Of a stretch of 64,000 nucleotides of DNA, positions 1 to 9,229 are shown piece after piece. The notes under the pieces were generated by a model, which was not told the origin of the DNA, did not search any database, and was given only the letters and a program-made list of their open reading frames with translations. The translations under genes and the position numbers were made by a program. Source of the DNA: Erythrobacter sp. (GTDB lineage Bacteria; Pseudomonadota; Alphaproteobacteria; Sphingomonadales; Sphingomonadaceae); contig JAILWQ010000001.1 in assembly GCA_025698865.1 (NCBI GenBank), forward strand, positions 868,001 to 932,000. Direction: 5' to 3'. Each line of letters starts with the position of its first letter. Position 1 is the stretch's first letter.

Positions 1-501
1 GCCTTCGAGGATGCGTTCGTCCACCTCGGCGCCATGGAGCACGGACACGTCGCCGGTGGTTTCGAGCACGACGGCGTAGGCATCGTCGAAGCGAAGGCAA
101 TTGGCCTCCCGCATCTTGGCGAGAACGTCGCTTCTGGAAACGCGGGTTGTTTCGAGCGCGGCCTCGCAGAAGCTGCCATCCCTGAAGAGAAACACCGGCT
201 CGTTCTGGATCGCGTCCTCGAACCTGTCGGAGTCCCTCCTGATACGGGCGACCAGCCACTGGACCAGGATCAGCGCCGCGATCGCCGCCAGACACTGACC
301 GAACGGCTCCCACCGGCTGGCCTGCACCGCCGATGCCAGCAGCGAACCGATCGCGAGTGTGACGACGAAGTCGAAATTGGTCATCTTCGACAGGGTTCGC
401 AGGCCGTTGATTCGGATCAGCAGGACGACCCAGACCATGCCCATCGCCCCCAGGATGAACGCGCGGGCGACGAGGTCGAGCAGTGTGTCTTGGAAGAACA
501 T
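1..501 (-). CDS. DUF421 (YetF-like) inner-membrane protein, C-terminus cut by window edge
   Basis: 167 residues are visible from an ATG at 501, which is preceded by AGGAGCC on the minus strand; the C-terminal end lies outside the window. Three hydrophobic helices are seen at about residues 11-30, 43-60 and 68-86, with the family-typical NFDFVVTLAIGS stretch at the start of the second. A soluble alpha/beta part follows, containing EPVFLFRDG at 101-109. This order matches the DUF421/YetF membrane family, whose biochemical role is not established. No operon partner is visible: the next gene on this strand is 115 bases away. The family call is by pattern recognition; function is unknown. Confidence 0.8.
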   Translation of the reverse strand, partial: MFFQDTLLDLVARAFILGAMGMVWVVLLIRINGLRTLSKMTNFDFVVTLAIGSLLASAVQASRWEPFGQCLAAIAALILVQWLVARIRRDSDRFEDAIQNEPVFLFRDGSFCEAALETTRVSRSDVLAKMREANCLRFDDAYAVVLETTGDVSVLHGAEVDERILEG

Positions 502-616
502 GGTGGCTCCTACGCTCCCGCACGGCAGAAGATGCAGGAGAACAACAAAAATCAGGCCGAATGGCCGGGCGATGGTTGCTCCGCGCTTGACCGATGGCGC
601 GGCCCTCCGGTCGCGC

Positions 617-1903
617 CTATTCGATGACCCGGCCGCGCACCATGACCCAGTCGACATCCTCAAGCACGGTGACGTCGCTGAGCGGATTGCCCTCGACCGC
701 GATGATGTCGGCCGAATAGCCCGGCGCGATCCGCCCGATCTCGTCCTCCATCTCCAGCACCTCGGCCGCCCGCGTGGTCGCAGCGGCAAGGGCGTCGCGG
801 TTGGACATCCCCTGCGCGACCATCAGCCCCAGCTCCTCGGCATTGCGGCCATGGGCGAAGACACCCGCATCGGTACCGAAGGCGACCGGCACGTTCCAGC
901 GCAGCGCGTTGCGCAGGAAGACCTGCGCGGTCTCGTAGGTCTCGCGGATCTTGGCCTCGACCACCGGGGTGTAGATGCCCTTGCCCAGCCCCTCGGCGAC
1001 GCCCTTGAACGCCATCAGCGTCGGGATCAGGACCGTGCCGTTTTCGCGCATGGCGCGGGCCGCCGGCTCGTCGATGAAGGTCGCGTGCTCGATCGTGTCG
1101 ATCCCGGCGCGGCTCGCCGCCTCGATCCCGCGCGCGCCATGGGCGTGGGCCATCACCTTGAGGCCCAGCGAATGGGCGGTGTCGGCGATGCTCTCCATTT
1201 CCTCGGAGGTGAAATGGGCGCCGAGCCCGCGGCCCTGCTGGCTGAGCACGCCGCCGGTCGCGGTGATCTTGATGACGTCCGACCCGTTCTGGCTGGCCCG
1301 GCGGACCTTCTCGGCACATTCGACCGCGCCGGTGCAGGTGTAGCCGGAGGAGAGGAGCCGGTTGATCTCGGGCCGGAAGCCGGTGACGTCGCCATGCCCG
1401 CCGACGATGGCGAGCGGCGGCCCGGCGGCGACGATGCGCGGACCGGGGATCATACCCTCTTCCGTGCCGCGCCGCAGCGAGAAGGCGGTTTCCTGCGCGC
1501 TGCCCGCCTCGCGCACGGTGGTGAACCCGGCGAGCGCGGTCAGGCGGGCGTTCTTGGCGCCGACGACCACGCCCCATTCGTCGGGCTCGACCGCCTCGCG
1601 CCAGAAATCGCCGCCGGGATCGCCGGTGAGGTGGACGTGAAGGTCGATGAGGCCGGGCACGACCGTCCTGGTCGCGAGGTCAACGACCTCCGCCCCGGCG
1701 GGCGCGGGATTGTGGCCCGGTGCGACCGAGACGATCCGCCCGTCGGTGACGGTGATGGTCGCAGGCCCGCTCGGCTCGCTGTCGGCGTCGGCCAGCACCG
1801 CCCCGGCATGGATCACGGTCGTGTCGGCGAGAGCGGGCGCCGCGGTCAGGGCGGCGGTGGCCGTCAGCAGAGCGGCAAGGGCGGTACGATGCGGGCGATT
1901 CAT
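617..1903 (-). CDS. secreted metal-dependent amidohydrolase (imidazolonepropionase/Xaa-Pro dipeptidase-like)
   Basis: 428 residues with a signal peptide (hydrophobic 7-24, likely cleavage after ALA at 27), so it should act in the periplasm. The amidohydrolase metal set is visible: HVH at 89-91, lysine 212 in DVIKITATGG, histidines 253/255 (AHAHG), His273 (IEHATF) and Asp345 (FGTDAG). These are the residues of the binuclear-metal COG1228 enzymes, several of which cleave dipeptides ending in proline or other C-terminal residues. Start ATG at 1903 follows a strong AGGAGG. The exact substrate cannot be told from sequence; peptide or cyclic-amide hydrolysis is inferred. A much larger relative lies at 55824-59150. 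Confidence 0.85.
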   Translation of the reverse strand: MNRPHRTALAALLTATAALTAAPALADTTVIHAGAVLADADSEPSGPATITVTDGRIVSVAPGHNPAPAGAEVVDLATRTVVPGLIDLHVHLTGDPGGDFWREAVEPDEWGVVVGAKNARLTALAGFTTVREAGSAQETAFSLRRGTEEGMIPGPRIVAAGPPLAIVGGHGDVTGFRPEINRLLSSGYTCTGAVECAEKVRRASQNGSDVIKITATGGVLSQQGRGLGAHFTSEEMESIADTAHSLGLKVMAHAHGARGIEAASRAGIDTIEHATFIDEPAARAMRENGTVLIPTLMAFKGVAEGLGKGIYTPVVEAKIRETYETAQVFLRNALRWNVPVAFGTDAGVFAHGRNAEELGLMVAQGMSNRDALAAATTRAAEVLEMEDEIGRIAPGYSADIIAVEGNPLSDVTVLEDVDWVMVRGRVIE

Positions 1904-1993
1904 GGCTGGTCCTCCTGACGCCGGTCATGCGCCGGGCGAAGGTCCAGCGCAAGCCGCAGCCGACAGGGCCGACGGCTTGCGCCCGGAGGAAGA

Positions 1994-2851
1994 CTAGAAA
2001 GTGTAGCCGAGGCCGAGGCCGAGGAAATACTGGTCGGCATCACCGCGAATGCTGGTGAAGGGCGTTTCCTTGAAGTCGCCCAGCAGGCTGGAATATCCCG
2101 CCAGTCCGGCGATCGCGAAACCGCCATTGGTGAGGTCGCCGTCGAGATCGTAGGCCAGGAACAGGGTGGCGCCGACATCGCGGAAACCGCTGTCCGCATC
2201 GTAGACCGGCAGGCCGCTCACCACGCTCGCGCCCGGCGTCACGGAGAAATAATAGTCGGCGAAATCGTCGTCGACGTGATTGGCGCTGACCGACAGCGAG
2301 GCGGCGATGCCGCGCGACAGCGGGGTGAAATAGGTGACCGAAGGCGTGATGCTCATGCCGTCATGCGCGCCGGCCACGTCCCACAGCACGTCGGCGTTGA
2401 AGCTCAGGCTGTCATAGGGGTTGAGCACGGCGGGAAAGGAGATTCCGGCGCTCGGCCCAACCTCGAACGCGGTATCGAGTTCGCCGAGCGAGGCGACCAC
2501 CGGATCCTCGATCTGGGCCGCGCGATCGCGCCGGATGCGCGCGGCGACGCCGAGCGCGAGGTCGGGGCCGGTTCCGGTATCGGGAATGAAGTCGAGCGCC
2601 ACGCCGCCCGCGCGCGGGGTGATGTCGATCCCGGCGATCGAACCCTGCACCGCAGGGAACGGGGTCAGCACGTAATCGTCGGACCCGGTGTAGCTCGGCA
2701 GATAGGCGACGCCGGCGCCGATGGTCAGGTAGTCGCCATCGAAGACGGTGCCCTGATAGACATCGCCGTCCTGTGTCTGCGTCGCCTCCTGCGCGGCCAG
2801 AGGGGTTGCGAGCGCAAGGGTACCGGCGGCCAGTGCAAGACGACGAATCAT
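1994..2851 (-). CDS. MipA/OmpV family outer-membrane protein
   Basis: 285 residues. An N-terminal signal peptide (MIRRLALAAGTLALATPLAAQ, cleavage near 20) is followed by alternating short hydrophobic/aromatic strands and a terminal GLGLGYTF ending in Phe, the usual C-terminal signature for outer-membrane beta-barrel insertion. The motif YLPSYTGSDDYVLTPFP resembles the conserved N-terminal block of the MipA/OmpV (MltA-interacting) family. Family members are outer-membrane proteins linked to murein metabolism or to antibiotic-associated porin functions; the role here is not known. It lies 90 bases upstream of the amidohydrolase gene on the same strand, so cotranscription is possible but not shown. 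It is divergent from crtY. Confidence 0.88.
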   Translation of the reverse strand: MIRRLALAAGTLALATPLAAQEATQTQDGDVYQGTVFDGDYLTIGAGVAYLPSYTGSDDYVLTPFPAVQGSIAGIDITPRAGGVALDFIPDTGTGPDLALGVAARIRRDRAAQIEDPVVASLGELDTAFEVGPSAGISFPAVLNPYDSLSFNADVLWDVAGAHDGMSITPSVTYFTPLSRGIAASLSVSANHVDDDFADYYFSVTPGASVVSGLPVYDADSGFRDVGATLFLAYDLDGDLTNGGFAIAGLAGYSSLLGDFKETPFTSIRGDADQYFLGLGLGYTF

Positions 2852-2950
2852 GATATTTCCCTCAGTTGAATCGAGTTCCGAACCCGCGAAAACGCACCCT
2901 GTTCCACGGGAGATTGCGGCATCGCTCCGCCTTGCTTACGGCATAATGCA

Positions 2951-4138
2951 ATGAACGGCCACTACGACATCGCCATCGTCGGCGGCGGGCTGGCGGGAGG
3001 GCTGATCGCGCTGGCCGTCCGCCGGGCGCATCCCGCCATGCGCGTGGCGCTGATCGAGGCAGGCGAGGCGTTCGGCGGCAACCACCGCTGGAGTTGGTTC
3101 GACAGCGATATCGACGATTCTTCGAGCGCACTGCTCGGTGCCTTTCCGGCCAGGATGTGGCATGGCGGAAACGAAGTGCGCTTCCCTTCCTATACCAGAC
3201 GGCTGGAGGCGGATTACCGCTCGCTCGACAGCCGCGACTTCGACGCGACCCTGCGCCGCCTGCTGCCGCAGGATGCGATCCTCACCGGCAGCCGCGTGGC
3301 CTCGCTGAGCGCGGATGCCGTCGAGATCGCTGGTGGACGCCGGATCGAGGCGGCGCGGATCGTCGATTGCCGCAGCGCGCCGCCCTCGTGGCACCTGACC
3401 GGGGGGTGGCAGGCCTTCACCGGCCAGACCTGGCGGATGGACCGGCCGCACGGGCTCGCGCATCCGGTCATCATGGATGCGACGGTCGACCAGATCGACG
3501 GCTATCGCTTCATGTATCTTCTGCCGCTGGGCGAGACGGAGCTGTTCCTCGAGGACACCTATTATCAGGACACCCCCCGGCTCGATCGCGCGACGCTGGA
3601 AACCCGCATCGCCCGCTACGTCGCCGGCAAGGGCTGGAAGGGCGAGGTGATCCACGCCGAAACGGGGATGCTGCCCGTCATCACCGGCGGCGATTTCGAC
3701 GCTCACCGTGCCGCGCTCGAAGTGCCGGGCGTCGCGCTTGCCGGGGCGCGGGGCGGCTTCGTCCATCCGCTGACGAGCTACACCGTGCCGATCGCGGTCG
3801 CCAACGCGCTCGCCATCGCGGACATCGCCGCCGATTGCGACGGCCCCGCCCTCGCCCGCTTCGTGTCCGAACGCGCGCGGCGGCACTGGTCCGCGACCGG
3901 CTTCTATCGTCTGCTCGGCAAGATGCTGTTCGGGGCCGCGCGCCCGGAGGAACGCTACCGCATCTTCGAGCGGTTCTATCGCCTGCCCGAGCCGCTGATC
4001 GAGCGGTTCTATGCCGCGCGCTCGACCCCCGCGGACAAGCTGCGCGTGCTGGCGGGCAAACCACCCGTACCCGTGATGCGGGCCATGGGCGCGCTGCTTG
4101 GCAAAGGCGCGCCGCTGGTCCAAGAGGGCAGACGATGA
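2951..4138 (+). CDS. crtY: lycopene beta-cyclase CrtY
   Basis: 395 residues. An N-terminal dinucleotide-binding fold is marked by GGGLAGG at 11-17 and a glutamate-ended second strand (VALIEAG). FGGNHRWSWF nearby is characteristic of bacterial CrtY. The enzyme cyclises both ends of lycopene to give beta-carotene and is membrane-associated. It heads the cluster crtY-crtI-LOG-crtB; its stop overlaps the crtI start as ATGA (4135-4138), indicating translational coupling. No clear Shine-Dalgarno sequence precedes the ATG at 2951; a CATAAT hexamer just upstream could be a -10 element but lacks a convincing -35. Start chosen because the FAD-fold begins within five residues. Confidence 0.95.
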   Translation: MNGHYDIAIVGGGLAGGLIALAVRRAHPAMRVALIEAGEAFGGNHRWSWFDSDIDDSSSALLGAFPARMWHGGNEVRFPSYTRRLEADYRSLDSRDFDATLRRLLPQDAILTGSRVASLSADAVEIAGGRRIEAARIVDCRSAPPSWHLTGGWQAFTGQTWRMDRPHGLAHPVIMDATVDQIDGYRFMYLLPLGETELFLEDTYYQDTPRLDRATLETRIARYVAGKGWKGEVIHAETGMLPVITGGDFDAHRAALEVPGVALAGARGGFVHPLTSYTVPIAVANALAIADIAADCDGPALARFVSERARRHWSATGFYRLLGKMLFGAARPEERYRIFERFYRLPEPLIERFYAARSTPADKLRVLAGKPPVPVMRAMGALLGKGAPLVQEGRR

Positions 4139-5679
4139 ACGCCGAACCGACGCTCGCTTCCACCAGCACCGACAGCTCGCCCGCCGCTCAGTCCGGCGGC
4201 AGGACCGCCTGCGTGATCGGTTCGGGCTTCGGCGGCCTTGCCCTCGCGATCCGCCTGCAATCGGCCGGGATCGCCACCACGATCCTCGAGGGGCGGGACA
4301 AGCCGGGCGGCCGCGCCTATCACTGGCAGAAGGACGGCTTCACCTTCGATGCCGGGCCGACCGTCATCACCGATCCCGACTGCCTGCGAGAATTGTGGGC
4401 GCTGTCGGGCCACGACATGGCCGATGATATCGAGCTGATGCCGGTGATGCCGTTCTACCGCCTCAGCTGGCCCGACGGGACGCAGTTCGACTATTCGAAC
4501 GACGAGCGGCACCTGTTCGACGAGATCGCCCGGCTCAACCCGGCGGACGTCGCCGGCTACCAGCGCTTCCTCGATTATTCGGCGGCGGTCTATCAGAAGG
4601 GCTATGTCGAGCTCGGCCATGTGCCCTTCCTCGATTTCAAGTCCATGCTGAAGGCCGCCCCGGCGCTCGCGAAACAGCAGGCTTGGCGCAGCGTCTATTC
4701 GATGGTCAGCCATTTCATAGAGGACGAGCGTCTGCGCGAGGCGTTCAGCTTCCACACCCTGCTCGTCGGCGGCAATCCGATGAAGACTTCGGCGATCTAT
4801 GCGCTCATCCACAAGCTCGAAAAGGATGGCGGCGTATGGTGGGCTAAGGGCGGCACCAATCGCCTGATCGCCGCGATGGTAACCCATTTCGAGCGGCTGG
4901 GCGGCACGATCCGCCTCGCCGACCCGGTGAAGCGAATCCACACCTACGGCAAGCGCGCGAGCGAGGTCGAGACGGAAAGCGGCTGGAAGGCGCGGTTCGA
5001 CGCGGTCGCCAGCAACGCCGACATCATGCATTCCTATCGCGATCTGCTTTCGGGCACGAAGCGGGGGGCGAGCTACGCCAGGTCGCTCGGCCGCAAGAGC
5101 TTCAGCCCGAGCCTGTTCGTGATCCATTTCGGGGTCGAGGGCGCCTGGCCCGGCATCCCGCACCATATGATCCTGTTCGGCCCGCGCTACAAAGGGCTGC
5201 TCGAGGACATCTACGACAAGGGCGTGCTGCCCGCCGATTTCTCGATCTATCTCCACCATCCCAGCGTCACCGATCCCTCGGTCGCGCCCGAAGGGATGAG
5301 CAGTTTCTACGCGCTGGTCCCGGTCGCCCACATGGGCAAGCTGTCGGTCGACTGGGACGAGATGGGGCCGATCCTCGAGAAACGCGTGCTCGACGAGATC
5401 GAGAAGCGGCTGATCCCGGGCCTGCACGACCGGATCGTGACCAAGTTCCACTACGCGCCCAAGGATTTCGCGCAGGACCTCAACGCCCATATGGGCAGCG
5501 CCTTCAGCCTCGAACCGGTGCTGACCCAGAGCGCCTGGTTCCGCGGCCACAACCGCGACGACACGATCGAGAACTTCTACCTCGTCGGTGCGGGCACCCA
5601 TCCGGGCGCAGGCATTCCCGGCGTCGTCGGCAGCGCCAAGGCAACCGCGGGGCTGATGCTGGAGGATCTGGCCGGATGA
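4135..5679 (+). CDS. crtI: phytoene desaturase CrtI
   Basis: 514 residues from the ATG that overlaps the crtY stop. The Rossmann motif GSGFGG is at 29-34 and PGGRAYHW at 57-64, both typical of CrtI-type FAD-dependent desaturases. Near the C-terminus, GAGTHPGAGIPGVVGSAKATA is the family's second FAD-contact region. The enzyme introduces the double bonds that convert phytoene to lycopene. The open frame runs far upstream inside crtY, but residues before position 4135 are not homologous and are a high-GC artefact. Its stop overlaps the next start (ATGA at 5676), so the downstream LOG gene is translationally coupled to it. Confidence 0.96.
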   Translation: MNAEPTLASTSTDSSPAAQSGGRTACVIGSGFGGLALAIRLQSAGIATTILEGRDKPGGRAYHWQKDGFTFDAGPTVITDPDCLRELWALSGHDMADDIELMPVMPFYRLSWPDGTQFDYSNDERHLFDEIARLNPADVAGYQRFLDYSAAVYQKGYVELGHVPFLDFKSMLKAAPALAKQQAWRSVYSMVSHFIEDERLREAFSFHTLLVGGNPMKTSAIYALIHKLEKDGGVWWAKGGTNRLIAAMVTHFERLGGTIRLADPVKRIHTYGKRASEVETESGWKARFDAVASNADIMHSYRDLLSGTKRGASYARSLGRKSFSPSLFVIHFGVEGAWPGIPHHMILFGPRYKGLLEDIYDKGVLPADFSIYLHHPSVTDPSVAPEGMSSFYALVPVAHMGKLSVDWDEMGPILEKRVLDEIEKRLIPGLHDRIVTKFHYAPKDFAQDLNAHMGSAFSLEPVLTQSAWFRGHNRDDTIENFYLVGAGTHPGAGIPGVVGSAKATAGLMLEDLAG

Positions 5680-6269
5680 GTTCGAGTATGAAACGTCTCG
5701 CGATCTATTGCGGGTCGGCGACGCCGGCCGATCCGCGCTACATGGAACTGGCGCGCGAGGTCGGGGTGACGCTGGCGGAGCGCGGCATCGGCGTCGTCTA
5801 TGGTGGCGGCCGGCTCGGGCTGATGGGGGCGGTCGCCAAGGGGGCGCTCGACAAGGGGGGCGAGGTGATCGGGGTGATCCCCGACGCGCTCGCCAATTCC
5901 GAGGTTGCCAATCACGACTGCACCGAGCTCCACCTCGTCGGCGGGATGCACGAGAGGAAGCAGAAGTTCACCGACCTTTGCGACGGCTTCGTCACCATCC
6001 CCGGCGGGGTCGGCACGATGGACGAATTGTGGGAAGCGGTCAGCTGGGCGCAGCTCGGCTATCACACCAAGCCCGTGGGCCTCCTCAACGCTTTCGGCTT
6101 CTACGATCACCTGATCGCCTTCAACCGGCACATGGCGGAGGTCGGCTTCGTGCGCCCTGCGCATCAGGGGATCATCCTCGCGGCCGACACGTTAAGCGCG
6201 TTGCTCCACGAGATGGAAAGCTACCAGCCGCACACTCCGATCTTCCGCATGAAGGCAGCCGACCTCTGA
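5676..6269 (+). CDS. LOG-family (TIGR00730) nucleoside-monophosphate phosphoribohydrolase-like protein
   Basis: 197 residues. The nucleotide-binding glycine run YGGGRLGLMG is at 42-51, the MHERK motif at 91-95, and the catalytic signature PGGVGTMDE at 109-117. These are the full active-site motifs of the LOG family (once annotated lysine decarboxylases), whose studied members release ribose-5-phosphate from cytokinin or purine nucleotides. ATGA overlap with crtI places it firmly in the carotenoid operon, with crtB 32 bases downstream. No link between this family and carotenoid synthesis is established; a housekeeping or signalling role expressed together with pigment genes is inference. Nothing in the sequence suggests it is damaged. 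Confidence 0.9.
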   Translation: MSSSMKRLAIYCGSATPADPRYMELAREVGVTLAERGIGVVYGGGRLGLMGAVAKGALDKGGEVIGVIPDALANSEVANHDCTELHLVGGMHERKQKFTDLCDGFVTIPGGVGTMDELWEAVSWAQLGYHTKPVGLLNAFGFYDHLIAFNRHMAEVGFVRPAHQGIILAADTLSALLHEMESYQPHTPIFRMKAADL

Positions 6270-6301
6270 CCACCGAACGCCCCCTCGTCTCCTCGCGTTT
6301 C

Positions 6302-7288
6302 ATGCGCGAGACCCCGGCGCGCGCGGGCGGCGGGCGCGATCGGGCGCAGCTGGTGGACGAGGCGAAGCGGGCGATCGAGCAAGGCTCGCACAGCTTCGCC
6401 GCCGCCTCCCGGCTGTTCGACCGGACCACGCGCGAGCGCGCTTGGCTCCTTTACGCCTGGTGCCGCCGCTGCGACGACATCGCCGACAATCAGGACAAGG
6501 GTGGTCCTCTCGGCGATCAGGGCACGCCCAAGAACGCCGAGGACCGGATACAGGCGATCCGCGTGCTCACTCGCCGCGCTTTCGAGGAACAGCCGACTGC
6601 CGATGCCGCCTTCGACGGCTTCGGGCAGGTCGCCGACGAATGCGGGCTGACGCCGGAAATGGCGAACGACGTGATCTCGGGCTTCGCGCTCGATGCCACC
6701 GGCTTCGTGCCGAAGAACGAGCGCGACCTGCTGCGCTATTGCTATCACGTCGCCGGAGCCGTGGGCATCATGATGGCGCGGGTGATGGGCGTGCCCGAGG
6801 ACGACGGCGACACGCTCGACCGCGCCAACGATCTCGGCCTCGCCTTCCAGATGGCCAATATCGCGCGTGACGTGGTCGAGGATGCGGCGGCGGGGCGTGT
6901 CTATCTGCCCGCCGAATGGCTGGCGGAGAAGGGCTTCGCGCCGGGCGAGCATGCCAGGCCGGACAATCGCTTCGCGCTGGCGAGCCTCATGCCGCGCTTG
7001 ATCGCGCTGATGGAAAAGCACGAGGCGGCCGCCCGGCTCGGCACCGCGCGCCTGCGCTTCCGCCAGCGCTGGGCGGTCCTCGCAGCGGCCAACATTTATG
7101 GCGCTATCGGCCGCAAGGTGCTGAGCCGGGGCCAGCGCGCCTGGGATCGCCGCGTGGTCGTCCACGGTCCGGAGAAGCTGTGGCACATCGCCCGCGCCTT
7201 CGGGCAGGCGCTTGCCAACCGGCCCGACGGTCCGGAGGAACCGATCACCTGGAGCCGCCACGATTTCCGCCCCGTTGCGGGCTGGTAA
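6302..7288 (+). CDS. crtB: phytoene synthase CrtB
   Basis: 328 residues from ATG 6302, the first ATG after the LOG gene; the frame is open upstream but has no ATG, GTG or TTG between the LOG stop and this one. The two aspartate-rich prenyl-diphosphate motifs of squalene/phytoene synthases are visible: DDIAD at 58-62 and DVVED at 190-194, the latter in ANIARDVVED followed by GRVYLP. The enzyme condenses two GGPP to phytoene, the first committed carotenoid step. It is the last gene of the crt cluster; no crtZ, crtE or crtG lies within the window, so the rest of the pathway must be elsewhere. No good ribosome-binding site precedes the start. Confidence 0.94.
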   Translation: MRETPARAGGGRDRAQLVDEAKRAIEQGSHSFAAASRLFDRTTRERAWLLYAWCRRCDDIADNQDKGGPLGDQGTPKNAEDRIQAIRVLTRRAFEEQPTADAAFDGFGQVADECGLTPEMANDVISGFALDATGFVPKNERDLLRYCYHVAGAVGIMMARVMGVPEDDGDTLDRANDLGLAFQMANIARDVVEDAAAGRVYLPAEWLAEKGFAPGEHARPDNRFALASLMPRLIALMEKHEAAARLGTARLRFRQRWAVLAAANIYGAIGRKVLSRGQRAWDRRVVVHGPEKLWHIARAFGQALANRPDGPEEPITWSRHDFRPVAGW

Positions 7289-7354
7289 GAACGCTGGCTC
7301 TCGGGCAGGCGCGCGCCGCTTGATGGTTCGCCCGCGCGCGGGTAGCGCAGCGTA

Positions 7355-9229
7355 ATGATCAACAAGCTCCTCATCGCCAATCGTGGCGAGATCGCCTGCC
7401 GCATCATCCGCACCGCCCGCGAAATGGGGATCGCCACCGTCGCGGTCTATTCCGACGCCGATGCCCGCGCGCTGCATGTCCGGCAGGCGGACGAGGCGGT
7501 CCATATCGGCCCCTCGCCCGCAGTCGAGAGCTATCTGGTCGGCGAGAGGATCATCGCCGCCGCGAAGGATACCGGGGCCGAGGCGATCCATCCCGGCTAC
7601 GGTTTCCTGTCCGAAAATGCCGGTTTCGCGCAGGCCGTGATCGATGCCGGGCTGGTCTGGGTCGGCCCCAAGCCCTCCAGCATCGACGCGATGGGCCTCA
7701 AGGACGCCGCCAAGAAGCTGATGCGCGAGGCGGGCGTGCCGGTGACCCCGGGCTACGAGGGCGAGGACCAGTCGGTGGAACGCCTGAAGCAGGAGGCGGA
7801 CGCCATCGGCTACCCCGTCCTCATCAAGGCGGTCGCGGGCGGCGGCGGCAAGGGGATGCGCAAGGTGGACGCCCCGGCGCAGTTCGAGGAATTGCTGCAA
7901 AGCTGCCGGCGCGAAGCCAAAGCCAGCTTCTCCAACGACGAGGTCCTGCTGGAAAAGTGGATCACCTCGCCCCGCCATATCGAGGTGCAGGTGTTCGGTG
8001 ACAGCCACGGCAACGTGGTCCACCTGTTCGAGCGCGACTGCTCGCTCCAGCGCCGCCACCAGAAGGTGATCGAGGAAGCGCCGGCCCCCGGCATGGACGA
8101 AGCGACGCGCGAGGAGCTCTGCGCCGCCGCCGTGCGCGCGGCCAAGGCGGTCGACTACGAGGGCGCGGGCACGATCGAGTTCATCGCCGACGCCAGCGAG
8201 GGGCTGCGCGCCGACCGCATCTTCTTCATGGAGATGAACACGCGTCTCCAGGTCGAACATCCCGTGACCGAGGAGATCACCGGCGTCGATCTGGTCGAAT
8301 GGCAGCTGCGCGTCGCCAGCGGCGAGCCGATCCCGATGCAGCAGGACGAGCTGTCCATCGAGGGCCACGCGGTCGAGGCACGGCTCTATGCCGAGGACCC
8401 CTCCAGCGGCTTCCTGCCCAGCACCGGGCCGCTCGACTGGCTCGACCTGGGCATTGCCGGACGGATCGAGACCGGCGTCGAGGAAGGCGACGAGATCTCG
8501 CCGCATTACGACCCGATGATCGCCAAGCTGGTCGCCTGGGGCGAGGACCGCGACGATGCGATCGACCTCCTCATCGAGATGGCCGAGGCGGCCGAGGTAT
8601 GGCCGGTGCGGACCAACGCCGCCTTCATCGCCAATGCGCTGTCCGACAATGATTTCGTCGCCGGGAGGCTCGACACCGGCTTCATCGCCGACAAGGGCGA
8701 TGCGCTGATCCCCTCGGGCGAGCCCGACGATGCCGTGCTGCGCGGCGCGGCGCGGATCGCGATGGTGGCGAATGACGACCAGCCCGAAGGTCTCGCCGGG
8801 TTCCGCCTCAACCGCGCGCCCCGCCACGCCGTCGCGCTGGTCCATCGCGGCACCAGCCATGTGGTCGAGCTGGACGACGAGCCTTTCGAACCCTCGCTGA
8901 CCGGCTTTGCCGAGGACGCGCGCATCGTCGTGTTCGACAACGGGCAGGCCTTCGGTTTCGAGACCGAGACGCGTGGCTCGGGCGCTGCCTCCGCCGCCGA
9001 CGGGGCGATCCTCGCGCCGATGCCGGGCAAGGTGATCGCGGTCGACGTTGCCGCGGGCGACAGCGTCACGGCAGGCCAGCGGCTGATGGTGCTAGAAGCG
9101 ATGAAGATGGAACACGCGCTGACCGCCCCGTTCGACGGAACCGTGGCCGAACTCGCCGCCAGCGAGGGCGGGCAGGTCCAAGTCGAGGCAGTGCTCGCCG
9201 TGATCGAACCGAAGGGAGACGATGCATGA
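7355..9229 (+). CDS. biotin-dependent acyl-CoA carboxylase alpha subunit (3-methylcrotonyl-CoA carboxylase-like)
   Basis: 624 residues. Residues 1-445 are a biotin carboxylase: NRGEIACRI near the start, ATP-grasp glycine loop KAVAGGGGKGMR, and EMNTRLQVEHPVTE. The last 75 residues are a biotin carrier domain with AMKM at 582-585, making Lys584 the biotinylated residue. This BC-BCCP fusion is the alpha-subunit layout of methylcrotonyl-CoA (leucine breakdown), propionyl-CoA or geranyl-CoA carboxylases; length and the domain spacing fit the methylcrotonyl type best. No carboxyltransferase beta subunit lies within the visible flanks, so the partner gene must be elsewhere. The stop overlaps the next gene (ATGA at 9226-9229). 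Substrate assignment is tentative. Confidence 0.88.
   Translation: MINKLLIANRGEIACRIIRTAREMGIATVAVYSDADARALHVRQADEAVHIGPSPAVESYLVGERIIAAAKDTGAEAIHPGYGFLSENAGFAQAVIDAGLVWVGPKPSSIDAMGLKDAAKKLMREAGVPVTPGYEGEDQSVERLKQEADAIGYPVLIKAVAGGGGKGMRKVDAPAQFEELLQSCRREAKASFSNDEVLLEKWITSPRHIEVQVFGDSHGNVVHLFERDCSLQRRHQKVIEEAPAPGMDEATREELCAAAVRAAKAVDYEGAGTIEFIADASEGLRADRIFFMEMNTRLQVEHPVTEEITGVDLVEWQLRVASGEPIPMQQDELSIEGHAVEARLYAEDPSSGFLPSTGPLDWLDLGIAGRIETGVEEGDEISPHYDPMIAKLVAWGEDRDDAIDLLIEMAEAAEVWPVRTNAAFIANALSDNDFVAGRLDTGFIADKGDALIPSGEPDDAVLRGAARIAMVANDDQPEGLAGFRLNRAPRHAVALVHRGTSHVVELDDEPFEPSLTGFAEDARIVVFDNGQAFGFETETRGSGAASAADGAILAPMPGKVIAVDVAAGDSVTAGQRLMVLEAMKMEHALTAPFDGTVAELAASEGGQVQVEAVLAVIEPKGDDA

Noticed and set aside
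7330-7341. CCCGCGCGCGGG before the carboxylase gene as a terminator
   Set aside because: The self-complementary GC run has no loop or T tract; it looks like compositional symmetry.
6221-8860. An 879-codon open frame on the minus strand opposite crtB and the carboxylase gene
   Set aside because: It is antisense to two well-supported genes, has no recognisable domain and reads as Arg/Asp/His-rich low-information protein, a normal result of third-position GC in this genome.
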